This document shows, piece after piece, positions 1-10,985 of a DNA stretch of 64,000 nt (position 1 is the first letter of the stretch; each line of letters starts with the position of its first letter). The position numbers were made by a program, and so were the translations under genes. A model generated the notes under the pieces. The model was not told the DNA's origin and did no database searches. It saw only the letters and a list, made by a program, of their open reading frames with translations. This stretch comes from Rhododendron vialii. Its lineage: Eukaryota; Streptophyta; Magnoliopsida; Ericales; Ericaceae. Where the stretch lies: assembly GCF_030253575.1 (NCBI RefSeq), contig NC_080557.1, forward strand, positions 3,281,001 to 3,345,000, given 5' to 3'.

Positions 1-466
1 GCTGTTGAATTGAGTTTGGAGATTTTAATAGCACTGCACGAAAAATCTGATGAACCAGGAAATCGGATCGAACCGAATTGAACTATATGTTTTGGTCCAA
101 ACTCGTGGATTAACAATCTGGACACAGATTCAAAATTATTAAGAAAGCTTGTGTCTGGTATATTAGATTGAGATATATATGTAATTGATGATTTTGCTCT
201 CCATTTTTCATTGGGTACAACTCTTAATTTTTTTGGTCTTCACTAGGTGAATTAGATAAGTTATTTGCATTTTATGATTTACTAGTACTTTTCTATAAAT
301 GCCAATGGGCGCGCCTGCTGTAAACTAATAGAGCTATTAGAACTTGAACTTGCCTCGTTAAAAACTCGTTCGAACGATCAGCTCGTATATCACAATGAGC
401 GAGCTCGAACGGAACTTTTGGCCTAATTTATTACTTGAGCCAAGCTTGAGTATATTGTAGCCCAGC
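1..466. other. Intergenic DNA, no gene seen
   Basis: AT-rich sequence with several GAGCTCG-type stretches (about 380-415) that resume after the MITE at 467-864 (870-1000). This suggests one older repeat was split by that insertion. No coding signal is visible. Confidence 0.5.
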
Positions 467-864
467 CAGAGACGGATGCAGCAATGGTCATATGGGGGTC
501 ACGGCCCCCGCGTTGTTTCGGGTGTTTTTTTTTTAAAATTAATTTTAATATTAGTTATTTTTTATTTGTTAAGAACACCTAGATATTGTATTTTGTATGA
601 CGTGTTGTTTAGACATTTAAATAATTTAAGAATGTGTTCGTTTTGGATCCCAAAACTCAATTTCGCTTTGTGCATATGGTCTCTCATAAGTTTTTCTTCA
701 ATTATTAATCTCATTTTTCTTTCTCTTCATCTCCACTCATTACCCAAAAAACCTCCCTCCAAACTTAAACCAAACAAACTATTAGAATTCTGAAACTTGA
801 AATTTCAAAATCTTGTTGCTCATAGTTCGGCCCCCGCGTATATGACATCCTAATTCCGTCCCTG
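467..864. mobile_element. hAT-type MITE with 8-bp target duplication
   Basis: The element begins CAGAGACGGA and ends TCCGTCCCTG, which are near-perfect terminal inverted repeats. It is flanked by the exact 8-bp direct repeat agcccagc (459-466 and 865-872). An 8-bp target duplication with CAG-type ends is the hAT hallmark. The 398-bp interior has no transposase reading frame, so it is non-autonomous. Confidence 0.8.
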
Positions 865-1212
865 AGCCCAGCTCGAGAAGGTTTGTGAGCACAATGTTGT
901 AATAATTGACGTATAATGTAGGCTTAATTTTTCCCTTCACGAGCTTGTCTTGAATATATATCTCAGAAACCACTACACTCGAGCTCGATTACAACCTTTC
1001 AAAAACTAAATAGTTGAGGATCGAACACGTACTTCAAAGTTCGGCTGCTCAATTTGGTTCGTTTGAAGTCCATTGTGAAAGAATAGAAATTTTGTAATTT
1101 TTTTTCATAGTCCGTCGCAATGAGAGAAAAAAGATCGATGCACTTGGAGCAAATTAATAAAACACAAAAATTAATCATTACCTTTTGATGGTGAGAGAAT
1201 ACAATTTGGAAT

Positions 1213-1335
1213 ATCTGGCCTAGTGGTTGTGGCACTTCCTTACCAGGTAAAATGTCTGGGTTCGAGTCTTATCGCTGCGAATTGCAGCACCCCTTCCCCT
1301 ATCCTCTCCTATCGATTGACCAAAAAAATTAAAAT
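1213..1335 (+). mobile_element. tRNA-derived SINE-like copy
   Basis: A pol III A box (TGGCCTAGTGG, 1216-1226) is followed about 30 bases later by a B box (GGGTTCGAGTC, 1258-1268). The copy ends in an A-rich run near 1320-1335. This is the layout of plant tRNA-related SINEs. No clear target duplication was found. Confidence 0.6.
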
Positions 1336-1439
1336 GTATAGGGTGGATAGAGATAAAATGTCATGTCTTGGTATGTGTAAAACTCCTATTTGAAATAAGT
1401 GACATATCACCTTCATTTTGTTCGCAAATAGATACAGAC

Positions 1440-1630
1440 ATGAATTGCATTATTTCCTTTTAAGATCTCAAGTTCAAACCTTTGAAACTAGGTCTAAGTG
1501 CTATTAACTCCTTTAGGATAAGTCCATACATACGGGACTGTGCTCTAGCTTTAATTGAAATCTCCGACGGTGGGATTGATCCTCCAAGAATAGTTGAGAT
1601 GCGTGAAAGTTGACCTAAACACTTGAGTTA
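1440..1630 (+). mobile_element. Degenerate SINE-like repeat
   Basis: It contains a B-box-like AAGTTCAAACC (about 1470-1480) and a tail with gagatgcgtgaaagttgacc. A related tail, gaggtacacgaaagctgac, occurs at about 26252. The ends are not defined by a target duplication, so this is a tentative repeat call. Confidence 0.4.
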
Positions 1631-2103
1631 TCAAAAGAAAAGAATTTTTTTTTTGCTTTTCAAAAAAAAAAAAATTGTTTATATTCAGTGATTGGTCCAA
1701 AACCGGTGAGACTAACATGATATATATCTTACATCACCATGTTCCTTGTTCTAAGTTGTTACAAAATCATACAAACAATAAAAGGTATAAGAAAACAACC
1801 AACACAATGAGCACAAAAGTGAATATCTTAGATAGAAATAAACCATCTTTTATTGCAAAAAATGTTCTTCAAGATACCAACCCCAACTTACTAAATGATA
1901 ACTTATAAAATAACGATTAATTTGTTTAGTTTATCTCTTTCTAAATGATTTGAGTGACATGAGGTGATAAATTTCCAAAACAATGCCAAGACAAAACTTG
2001 CTTGTTTTGATCCACTCAAATGCTAAACCTCTGTAGTCTGTACAATACAATTTCTGGAGATGGAGCCCACAATATATGCCCTCTAGAATTAATCATTAAC
2101 TTT

Positions 2104-2330
2104 ATACGAACCCAATGGTTGGCCCGGCGGTGTTGGCCTATGATTTCGGGGCTTGCTCATTCTTAAGATTTCAAGGCAGCAACTCTTGAAGCCACCCAAT
2201 CTCACGTGTAAGCGACTTTTGGGGTTATCCCACCTCATGCGTAAGTGTGAAAAGGGCTGTAGGAGGATCAGTAGAAATTAGTACGAGGTGTGTGTAAGCT
2301 GGTCAAGTATAGAATAGCCTTTCAATTAAT
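2104..2330 (+). mobile_element. SINE-like repeat, second family
   Basis: The segment carries an A-box-like start (about 2120) and the block catgcgtaagtgtgaaaag followed by an attagtacgaggtgtg-type tail. The same block, catgcgtaagtgtgtgaaaaag, occurs again at about 22841, so it is an interspersed repeat. The B box appears decayed. Confidence 0.45.
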
Positions 2331-2564
2331 GCAGTGGGCCAATGCATGTTCATTATTATGCATTTACCTGTACGGATGACATAAAAAAATACATGATTTT
2401 GTAGATGTGAAGACAAATTTCTATTTGGAAGTGTTATAACTCATAAGGTCCAGAATCAATAATTCAGAACATGCATCCTTCTATTATTGTAGTATGCCAA
2501 ATCACCAATACAAGTGAGTGACACAAGCCATATGCAGGGCTAGCTAGTGGTGTGACTGGTGTCT

Positions 2565-2995
2565 CATGAGACCAAATTACGTACAAAACCAGCAGCTTTG
2601 GCATGGCGGGCAACGTTTGATTTCGGTTTTTTGCTGGGCTCGGGCTCGATTGTCATGGAGGGAGATTCGCAACAGGTGGTAAGGATTATCCGAGGTGAGA
2701 TATATAGCATGTCCCACTGATGTGGAAGTGGTTGTGGAAGATATGATCAGAATGTCTACGATTATGGTTAGAGGTTGTGAGGTTATTTTTGCTCGAAGGT
2801 CGGCTAACAGTATAGCGGATGCTTTTGGCAAAAGTTAATTTATGAGGTCCCGGTGTTAAAATTTGGGAAGCTAGGCCTTCCGATTGGTTGTTGAATCCTC
2901 TTGCAAGAGATAACTGCCTTAATTGGTGTATTGAGATTTCTGTGAATTAATAATAAGAAGTTCCTACTCCTTTGATAAAAAAAAAAAAAAAAACT
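2565..2995 (+). mobile_element. LINE 3' remnant with RNase H-like coding and poly(A)
   Basis: Forward-strand translation, with breaks, gives pieces typical of the RNase H-like end of plant L1 polyproteins: a MEGDSQQVV stretch near 2655, then VVVEDM-like and ARRSANSIADAFGK-like stretches near 2735-2835. The segment ends in about 17 A residues (about 2979-2994), as expected for target-primed insertion. The frame is interrupted, so this is a dead 5'-truncated copy. Confidence 0.65.
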
Positions 2996-3362
2996 CTCTC
3001 CCCCATTTTTAAATAAGAGAATCCAGCTCTCTCCCTCCCTCACCCCCTTTGGAATTCGCCATAACAATAATAAATTTTTGTGTTTGAAAATTTGTTTGAA
3101 AGCAAACTAATTCAAAGATTGCCGGAGCTTTTAAAGCTAGAATACGTTTACAAGCCCTTAAATTCCTAGTTCTGGGATACTCGTTCATTTATTAAGAGTT
3201 CCGCAAAGTTTATATGGATATCACAATTCATTAAAGTTTAAAGATCTTGATTTGATTTAAAATGCGAGTGTTTTATAGAAATGATCTATAGTTTTGATTC
3301 ATTGGGGGGTAAAATGGTCATATATTTTGATGCACGATTAGGATCTGATCCAAGACACTTGT
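2996..3362. other. Intergenic DNA, no gene seen
   Basis: AT-rich sequence with a CT-rich patch near 2995-3045. Nothing coding or structured was recognised. Confidence 0.4.
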
Positions 3363-3650
3363 AGATCAGAAACGTGATTATGAGAGTCCTATAGACAAAA
3401 GTTAATTATATTTCTTTAAAATAATATGATTAGAATAATAAGATATTCGTACTTGTTCAAACGAATTAAAAGGTGGCACACTTAATTTTTTAGACCGTTT
3501 ATATATTTAAAAATATGATTAAAAAATTAAGTGCTCCAATTTTCAATTCGTTTGAATTGACGTGAAGATCTTATTATTCTGATCATATTATTCTAAAGAG
3601 ATATAATTAAATTTTAACTCTAAAGCTCTCATAATCACGTTTCTGCTCTT
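3363..3650. mobile_element. Fold-back MITE, about 288 bp
   Basis: The left arm from 3363 (agatcagaaacgtgattatg) is the near reverse complement of the right arm ending at 3650. The arms are about 135 bases each and meet near 3500-3510. Almost the whole element would fold into one hairpin. No target duplication was resolved. Confidence 0.7.
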
Positions 3651-3699
3651 TAGGATTGCAAGCGGAAGAGTTTTTTTTTTTTCTTTAACGAAACGGTGC

Positions 3700-3760
3700 C
3701 GTGTGTGAGTGTGGGCAGGGGCTGCTGCCCACCCCCGGGCAGCAGAGCCCCCGCGTCCAA
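3700..3760. repeat. GC-rich hairpin
   Basis: The segment gggctgctgccc is followed after a short C/G loop by gggcagcagagccc. This makes a strong GC stem in otherwise AT-rich DNA. Its role is unknown. Confidence 0.5.
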
Positions 3761-4477
3761 TTTATATACACTCCTAGTCGCCAGCATTTTTGTGAACCCC
3801 ACTACTCCAATGGTGATCAATAATTATCGACACTAATCATGTATGGTAGACTAGATTAGTACTAGTATAATTTTGGTGGCTGTGTTGATTGGTGGCGGTT
3901 TTGTCTGGTTGTGGCCGACCCCGGAACTCCTGTGGGCCCATCTAGTTTACTGAGGTCATCTTCTTCCTCCGAGTCTGCTTGCTGCACTTCCTCGCAACTT
4001 CTCGGCTGCATGCACTCGTGTTTTGTTTAGACCTTGTTCGGTTCAGGGTCTGGAATTTTGAATTTTAATTATTATTTTATTTTTTTAATTATTATTATTA
4101 TTTTTAATTATTATTTTATTTTTTTCTACACTCGTTATCTACAAATTTAAAATCCTAGAAAAAAAGGCCTAGTACTCCCAATAGGATTGCGAAAGCGACT
4201 TAACGAAGCACTTGCTAGATTAAAACCATCGTAGCTCCTAGAAAAAATCATCAAGAGAATAGCGAGCAGACAAATGATAGTAGTAGTGTAGCACACGTTA
4301 TTGATTCTGATATCTATAAGAACATATGTTTTTTTACATAAAAAAAATCCCAGTACAAAGGAAAAATTACACGGATTGATCGACGTAGAATCTTTTGTGC
4401 CGAGAGATTTTTGGCCGTTAGATTTAAACGTAAAAAAATCACATAAATATTCAACTGTCGAAAAACTCCTCGACACG

Positions 4478-4660
4478 AGAAATTTTTTAATACCGGGTGG
4501 ATACCACGTGGTGCCCGCATAGCACATCCGAGCCATCCGATGCGATTTTGGATGGCTCGGATTTAAAGAGAGAAAAAGAAAGGACGAGAAGATAGAAAAA
4601 GTTTCAATCCAAACTGTCCAAAAATGAATCAGACGGCTCGGCAGTGAGAATTTTCTCCCT
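4478..4660. mobile_element. Partial MULE-type MITE, same family as 9375, 11854, 58174 and 61484
   Basis: It starts gagaaattttttaataccgg and includes the family core ccacgtggtgcccgc and two ATCCGAGCC/GGCTCGGAT blocks in inverted orientation. It then stops near gagaattttctccc. The second copy of the outer terminal repeat is mostly missing, so it is deleted or degenerate. Confidence 0.55.
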
Positions 4661-5112
4661 TGACACATAGGCAGAGAAACTTTTGGAACAGGGAAGATTG
4701 GACCCCGATTGACGACCCACCATGTGTGTGAATCGACAGATACCTTATCCAAAGGACTCCATGTCTTTTTACTCGATATGGAGAGATACTCTTTGGATTT
4801 ACCACGCCTACTCTCCTCCAACACCACCCCCATATGTCACCTTTTATTACAGTACTACCCTTTTCTACATCATGCAACCATTGACTCTTCCCAGTTGCTG
4901 AGTAACATAATTGCCCGGAAACCGCCATTACAATCAATACCAGCACCTCCCAAGAAATTCAGGAAACGTTAGTCTCGTGACCAAGATTTTTACTTCCTCC
5001 GTCCTCATTTGATAATTTTTTTCCTTGAAGATTCTAACTCAACACAAATGACCATAATAAGGGGAGTGATTTTGACGGGAAGGCTATCATGTGTCTCCGG
5101 CCAACCAACTTG

Positions 5113-6194
5113 CCAAGCAGGCAAATGGAACCCTTTGGACCCAAGAAAGGGCTATTTTAAACTGCAAATTATTCTTATAATATTTTTTTTGAGTTTCTGA
5201 AAAAAATTAGCTTAATCCATTATCGATAAAGTTGTTCCAGAATTCATAGGGCTCCCTATGAATTATGAAACACCCTACAAATTACTATGAAACAACCCTT
5301 ACCGATATCGGATTGTTTTAATTTTTTTTAGAAACCCAAAAAAAATTATTTTAAGAATAGCTTGCGGAAGAATCATCTTTGTATGACCCGTAATGGGCCC
5401 CACAAAAATTAAAACAATCATTAATTTCTTGCCCATTAAAACTTGTTTAGTTGGTATCCATTAAATGGGCAATAAATTAATAATTTTTTAATTTTTATGG
5501 GGCCTATTATGTGTCCTACAAAGATGATTCGTAATTTATTCTTAAAATAATTTTGTATAGGTTTCTGAAAAACAATTAGTACAATTTGATATTGGTAAGG
5601 TTGTTTCAAAATTCGTAGGTGCCCCAAAAATTATGAGTATCTAAGAATTCTGAAACACCCTATGAATTCTAAATCAAATCTTACTGATATCGAATTGTGC
5701 TAAATTTTTTCTGGAACCCAAAAGAAATATTTTAAAAATAATTTGATATTTGAATCATCGTTGTAATACATGTAACGGGTCTCACAAAAATCAAAAGATC
5801 ATTAATTTCTAGCCCATTAAAACTTGTTTGGTTGGTACCCATTAAATAGGCAAGAAATTAATGAGTTTATTTTTATTTTTGTGATTCATCCACAAGTTAT
5901 TCTTAAAATAATGTTTTATGAATTTTTAAAAAAATTAGCTCAATCCGATATCGATAAGATATGTTTCAGAATTCGTAGAACACCCTACAAATTCTGAAAT
6001 AATCTTACCGATATGGGATTGAATTAATTTTTTTTCAGGAAACCATAAAAATATTATAAGAATAAATTAAGGTTTGAATCATTTTTGTAAAATCAGTAAT
6101 AAACCCACAAAAATGAAGAATAAACCAAGGACTTACGGCCAATAATAAAACAACCCTTTTTTGGGTCCAAATGGTGCCGTTTGCCTGCTAGGCA
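5113..6194. mobile_element. Long fold-back element, about 1.1 kb
   Basis: The outer ends are inverted: ttgccaagcaggcaaatgg and tttggacccaagaaaggg on the left match the reverse complement of ttttttgggtccaaatgg and tttgcctgctaggcaa on the right. Inside lie several further inverted copies of one motif (the tgaaaaaaattagc / ccgatatcggattg / aaaattattttaag blocks at 5180-6060). The element is a nest of palindromes and has no open frame. Confidence 0.65.
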
Positions 6195-6434
6195 AGGAGC
6201 ATCCCCAAATCCAATTTTGTCACTACATTTTTCTCTCTAATGCCACTCTCTTTTGAGTCTGCATTAGGTGATTTGGTTAGAGAAAAAGAGGGTGGCAAAA
6301 TCAAATCATTCCAAAAATGTGACAAATTGGTGATGAGGGCAAAACGGTAATATCACAACCACAAAAGCGTAGTCCCATAAAGCCACACGGCTGCTACTCC
6401 TATCAAACCACCTGTGGTCACACCCCACAGGCCC
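6195..6434. other. Short intergenic stretch
   Basis: It contains an inverted pair (cattaggtgatttggttagag and ctctctaatgccactct) near 6230-6285. This is probably another small MITE remnant. No gene is seen. Confidence 0.35.
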
Positions 6435-6442
6435 ACACGTGT
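6435..6442. promoter_or_regulatory. G-box / ABRE-like element upstream of the CIPK gene
   Basis: The palindrome ACACGTGT contains the CACGTG core that bZIP and bHLH factors bind. It lies about 130 bases upstream of the likely TATA box. Such elements often mediate ABA or stress responses, which would suit a CBL-CIPK gene. Function is inferred from the motif only. Confidence 0.45.
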
Positions 6443-6568
6443 TTTAAGTCACCAATTTTACAATAAAACTCCAAATCATTCAGTTACGTCCGACGTCCCG
6501 GATCACGACACGCGTCATTTAGTTGATTCACCACAGCCGTCCGATCCTCACCAGTTCCGCAAATCTCC

Positions 6569-6574
6569 TATATA
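6569..6574 (+). promoter_or_regulatory. Likely TATA box of the CIPK gene
   Basis: TATATA occurs in ctcctatatagccagc, followed about 30 bases later by a purine-rich leader (agagaagaaagaaagaaag). This is a typical plant core-promoter arrangement and predicts a transcription start near 6600. Confidence 0.55.
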
Positions 6575-6701
6575 GCCAGCCCCAAGCTCCATTTCTCTGA
6601 AAGAGAAGAAAGAAAGAAAGAACCCGTCCCCGCATTAAAAAACCCTAGAGAGAGAAAATCACATTAACCATTTCCATCTCCATCGCCATCGCCATTAGGG
6701 A

Positions 6702-6810
6702 ATGCAAAGAAATGGGGAGAGCTTCGTTCTCTAAGCCTGATTCCTTAGGTAGAGCCACGAAATCCCCCGGCGGCAGAAATTGCCACCGAAAACACGTTGA
6801 GGACGGCTAA
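6702..6810 (+). promoter_or_regulatory. Two overlapping upstream ORFs in the CIPK leader
   Basis: An ATG at 6702 opens a 10-residue frame ending at 6734. A second ATG at 6712 opens a 32-residue frame ending at 6810. Both terminate well before the kinase start at 6985, so scanning ribosomes would have to reinitiate or leak past two AUGs. Whether the peptides matter is unknown. Confidence 0.5.
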
Positions 6811-6984
6811 ACCCGCCGCCCCATCCCCACCTCCAACTACCTCTCACCCCCTTCACCGATTATTAGATTCTATTTTCCAATTCAACGCAATTCAATTACC
6901 TGAGTTTCAACATCAGAAAACGTTAACAGCACCGGCCGATACAAAAGTAAATAACCTTTTTATCTCGTCAAGTTGTCAACTAAC

Positions 6985-8292
6985 ATGATGGATAAAGGCG
7001 AGAAATGCCCGGGCAACAGCGTTTTGCATGGGAAGTACGAGCTAGGGAGGATCCTCGGGCACGGGACCTTCGCGAAGGTGTACCACGCGCGGAACCTGAA
7101 GACGGGAAAGAGCGTGGCGATGAAGGTGGTCGGAAAGGAAAAGGTGACCAAAGTCGGGATGACGGAGCAGGTGAAGAGAGAGATTGCCGTCATGAAGATG
7201 GTCGAGCACCCGAACATCGTCGAGCTCATCGAGGTCATGGCCAGCAAAACGAAGGTGTATTTTGCCATGGAATATCTGCGCGGCGGCGAGTTGTTCTCCA
7301 AGATAGCCAAGGGGAGGCTCAAGGAGGACGCGGCCAGGAGCTACTTCCAGCAGCTGATCTCGGCCGTGGATTTCTGCCACAGCCGCGGCGTCTACCATCG
7401 CGATCTGAAGCCCGAGAATCTGCTGCTCGATGAGGAAGGTAACCTGAAGGTGACCGACTTCGGTCTCTCGGCCTTTTCGGATCACCTGAGGCAGGACGGG
7501 CTGCTGCACACGACGTGCGGGACCCCGGCGTACGTGGCTCCCGAGGTGATCGGGAAGAGAGGCTACGACGGCGCCAAGGCGGACATATGGTCGTGCGGGG
7601 TTATTCTTTTCGTGCTGCTGGCGGGGTTTCTACCGTTCCAGGACGATAACCTCGTGGCGATGTACAAGAAGATTTACCGGGGCGATTTCAAGTGCCCGCC
7701 GTGGTTCTCTCCGGAATCGCGGCGGTTGATCACGAGGCTGCTGGATCCGAATCCCAGCACCCGGATCACTGCCTCGAAAATCATGGAATCGTCGTGGTTC
7801 AAGAGATCGATTCCGAAGTCTATTACAATCAGGGAGGACGAGATCCTGAAGAGCGATGATGTTTGTATCATGGGGAAGGAGACGGAGACGTTGAATGCGT
7901 TTCACATAATCTCGTTATCGGAGGGGTTTGATTTGTCTCCGTTGTTCGAGGAGAAGAAGAGGGAGGAGAAGGAGGAGCTGAGGTTCGCGACGACGAGGCC
8001 GGCGAGCAGCGTGGTGTCGAGGCTGGAGGAGGTGGCGGCGAAGGCGGCGGGGAAGTTCAGCGTCAAGAAGAGCGGGGACGACTCCAGCGTGAGGCTGCAG
8101 GGGGAGGAGAACGGACGGAAAGGGAAGCTGGCGATCACGGCGGAGATTTTCGCCGTGGCGCCGTCGTTCCTGGTGGTGGAGGTGAGGAAGTCGAGCGGGG
8201 ATACGTTGGAGTACAACCAGTTCTGCAGCAAGGAGCTCCGGCCTGCGCTGAAAGACATCGTGTACTGGACTTCAGCTGCTGTTGAGAATTGA
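6985..8292 (+). CDS. CIPK: CBL-interacting serine/threonine protein kinase, CIPK5/CIPK25-like
   Basis: An intronless 435-residue kinase that in this family is activated by calcium-loaded CBL sensors and phosphorylates ion transporters and other targets at membranes. The glycine loop GHGTFAKV lies at about residues 25-32 and the ATP lysine in VAMKVV at 47. The catalytic loop HRDLKPEN begins at 138, DFG is at 158-160 and APE at 185-187. After residue 272 comes the regulatory half. The NAF/FISL motif ([15 protein letters not shown], from 304) is the CBL-binding autoinhibitory segment. The C-terminal [13 protein letters not shown] and SGDTLEY stretches match the CIPK5/CIPK25 branch. I chose the ATG at 6985 (a second follows at 6988) because no upstream ATG is in frame without a stop. 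Length and motifs are complete and nothing looks broken. The exact orthologue is uncertain. Confidence 0.95.
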   Translation: MMDKGEKCPGNSVLHGKYELGRILGHGTFAKVYHARNLKTGKSVAMKVVGKEKVTKVGMTEQVKREIAVMKMVEHPNIVELIEVMASKTKVYFAMEYLRGGELFSKIAKGRLKEDAARSYFQQLISAVDFCHSRGVYHRDLKPENLLLDEEGNLKVTDFGLSAFSDHLRQDGLLHTTCGTPAYVAPEVIGKRGYDGAKADIWSCGVILFVLLAGFLPFQDDNLVAMYKKIYRGDFKCPPWFSPESRRLITRLLDPNPSTRITASKIMESSWFKRSIPKSITIREDEILKSDDVCIMGKETETLNAFHIISLSEGFDLSPLFEEKKREEKEELRFATTRPASSVVSRLEEVAAKAAGKFSVKKSGDDSSVRLQGEENGRKGKLAITAEIFAVAPSFLVVEVRKSSGDTLEYNQFCSKELRPALKDIVYWTSAAVEN

Positions 8293-8925
8293 TTCAGCAA
8301 TTGCTTGATTCATTTGAAATCTTGGATCCCCAGGTGTGAATTATAAATAATTATTGCTAGTTGATGTGTTAAAATGGGTTGTTGGTGGTGTTGGTCTTGT
8401 TATTAGAGTTGTCGATGAAATCGTATAACTATACGATTCGTGAAAGAAGGGTCAGAATCAGGTTCAAGGCAAGGGTTTGAGTCTTGAGAGTTTGTTTCAC
8501 TAGTACTAGTTTTTTTAATTGAAGCTCCCATGTGGATTGTGATTCCTATGTTTTTCTCTTTCCAAGAATTTCTTGTGTGATGTTTGTATGAATTTGTTGA
8601 TTTTATTGGGAAGTGGGAATGGTGGTTGAATCAGAATTGAATCTCTCCCTGTAAATTGTGATACCGTATTTCTCTGTTCAAAAAGTCTAGGAACACAACG
8701 TTACACACACAATTCTAATGGGTGATACCTCATTTCACCTGTTAAAAAATTATCGGAATCACAGCCACATATCCAAACATAACTGTGATATATCTAGAGT
8801 CTGTGTATATTGAACGACTTTAAATGCAATTACGTGCGGAGTGATGTTTTAAAGTTGTGTCGGGTTGTGTTTTAATTTTTTTTTTTTTCTGTTTGATACT
8901 TATTGTTTTTCTCTAATGTTTGTAA
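8293..8925. other. CIPK 3' flank and intergenic DNA
   Basis: AT-rich sequence following the kinase stop, presumably including its 3' UTR. No further coding frame is visible. Confidence 0.5.
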
Positions 8926-8930
8926 AATAG

Positions 8931-9090
8931 AACATGTTCGTTTCGGGATTTTGAAATTGGGATTCTCTCCTTGCGCACAATTTTCAATAAATTTTCTTTG
9001 AATTAGTATTCACATTTCTCTATCTATCTCTGTTTATTACCCAAAATTCCAAAATCAAAATCTCAAATGGAAATGTTGTGTGAATCAGAA
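8931..9090. mobile_element. Small MITE-like inverted repeat
   Basis: aacatgttcgtttcgggattttga on the left is a partial reverse complement of caaaatctcaaatggaaatgtt near 9055-9078. This gives a roughly 150-bp fold-back unit. The ends are approximate. Confidence 0.4.
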
Positions 9091-9374
9091 CTTCATTGGT
9101 GGTGCTTATAAATAATTTAGCAGGTGTAGTGGTGGGGTTCTACCATACAGGACAGGGCCAAGGGGCCATTGCAACTTTTCTGTTCGGTTTTTCTTTCAGT
9201 TTGTGAAAGGCCATTGCATGATTGGAAAAAGATTGTCTTTTTCCTCAAAAAAATACACACTGTAGGGTCTATGGACAACAATTTTGCCAGTTGAGAGACT
9301 ACTTCATTTTGGAAACATTTTTATCTCCAACATGTGACTTTGATTGGGAACTGGAAATATAGTATCTGAATCAG

Positions 9375-9625
9375 GAGAAATTTTTCGGTGCCTAGTAGGT
9401 ATATCTCGCCTAGTGGATATATCTCGCGTGGTATCAACTCGGCACATCCGGGCCGTTCAATATATTTTTGAACGGTTCAGATTGAAACTCTCTCTCTACT
9501 CTCACCCTAACACTTTCTCTCTCATTTTTTTTTCTCCAAATCCGAGCCGTCCAAAAACGCAATGGATGACTCGGATATTCCAAATGGACACTACGTGGTA
9601 CCCATCCGATAATGAAATTTTTTCC
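9375..9625. mobile_element. MULE-type MITE with 9-bp target duplication
   Basis: It begins gagaaatttttcgg and ends gaaattttttcc. The 9-bp sequence ctgaatcag flanks it exactly (9366-9374 and 9626-9634), as expected for Mutator-like elements. Internal inverted ATCCGAGCCGTCC-type blocks mark it as the same family as the copies at 11854, 58174 and 61484. Confidence 0.75.
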
Positions 9626-9939
9626 CTGAATCAGAGCTTGATTGGTGATATTTTGTGAAGAATTCTGCAAGTGGGACTAGTGGGGTTTTATAGTCTTGCT
9701 GTCATCTACCTTCATCTTCTTGTTACATGACATGACAAACTCTCTTTTTCTTTTCGCGGTATTTGGAATTTGCAAGGCAAGAGTAGTAGAAGGTTGGAAT
9801 GGTGTTTGAATCAGAACCGAACTGGTACCGCTGGTTTTGGTTAAGATTTATATAAAAAGAAAACTGTTGATTTTGGTTATGGTTTCGATTTTAGGTATAA
9901 GTTTCGATTTTGATAATACGCGAACTGAACCGCGATGTT

Positions 9940-10797
9940 TTTTTTTTATCAACAAAAGAAGAAATTTTATTAAAAACGGGAAAAGGGAAAGGGGATCCAA
10001 CAAAAAGTTGGATGATACACCTCAAAGGCAAAGTTCAAAATACCCAAAGATCTACAAGGGTCCAACAACAAATAAACAAGACAGCACAACCCAACACCCA
10101 AATAAAACAGATCAAAGCCCAAAACACCCAAACCCGGTCCAACCAAGGACCGGCCCACCCAATCCAACACCCAAAACCCTAAATGCTATAGACTCCACTG
10201 CCGCACAAACCACTGAAAAACCAACCTCGTCGTTAAGCCAAGTTGGCCCCTCACAGAAGTAGAGACCGGCGGCGAAACCGGCCTTCGACAATGAAGAACA
10301 CAATAGTCAAGGCAAGGGAGCACACTACCACCAAACGGCCTGCCCCAACCAAACCCAACCACCTCCGGCGAAACCAAATAGCAGCAACAAACCGGAATGA
10401 TGAAACGCCAACCCCACGCCCAGAGGAGAACTTGGAATGGCTGCCAACCAGACTTTGGCACACAAAATGACCTGAGCAAATCACCATGGGGGCCACATCC
10501 ACCTCACCACCACCGATCAACACCGCCATCTTCACCGATCGTTTTGAATAAAACCTGCAAAACAAAGATTAGAAAAACAAACCTCAAGGGACACCACCGC
10601 ACCACCGCCTACAAACACCATATCCGAACCAACCACCACCAAATTAACTACAATTGAGGTACCCACGCCGCTAGGCATTCTGGCAGAACCAAGGGACCAC
10701 CAGTAGAGGCCAAACGCCACACCCTCCCACGTCGGGGAGGGCGGAACCCCATTGAGAACGGAGGAGAGGAAAAAAGGCTCGATCCGGAAGAGGAGAG

Positions 10798-10846
<49 letters not shown>

Positions 10847-10926
10847 AGAGAGGAGATCAGACCGGGGGAGGAGGGAAGGATGGTGCCTCCCCCAGGTAGG
10901 CGGCGGGCGAGAAGAAACTAGGTTAA

Positions 10927-10963
<37 letters not shown>

Positions 10964-10968
10964 TTTTT
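9940..10968 (-). mobile_element. LINE-like retroposon, minus strand, 17-bp target duplication
   Basis: The exact 17-bp direct repeat aactgaaccgcgatgtt flanks it (9923-9939 and 10969-10985). A poly(T) run at the left edge is the poly(A) tail of a minus-strand copy, preceded on that strand by an AATAAA-like signal. The other end is GA-rich (10800-10845, 10931-10960) and GC-rich, like a 5' leader. No long reverse transcriptase frame is present, so it is non-autonomous or truncated. Confidence 0.75.
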
Positions 10969-10985
10969 AACTGAACCGCGATGTT

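Noticed and set aside
4147-4833. Minus-strand frame of 228 codons
   Set aside because: It runs through a MITE and AT-rich DNA, shows no recognisable domain or codon bias, and several overlapping frames on both strands are equally open.
9970-10720. Several overlapping frames on both strands
   Set aside because: They fall inside the GC-rich part of a retroposon with defined target duplications, and none resembles a protein family.
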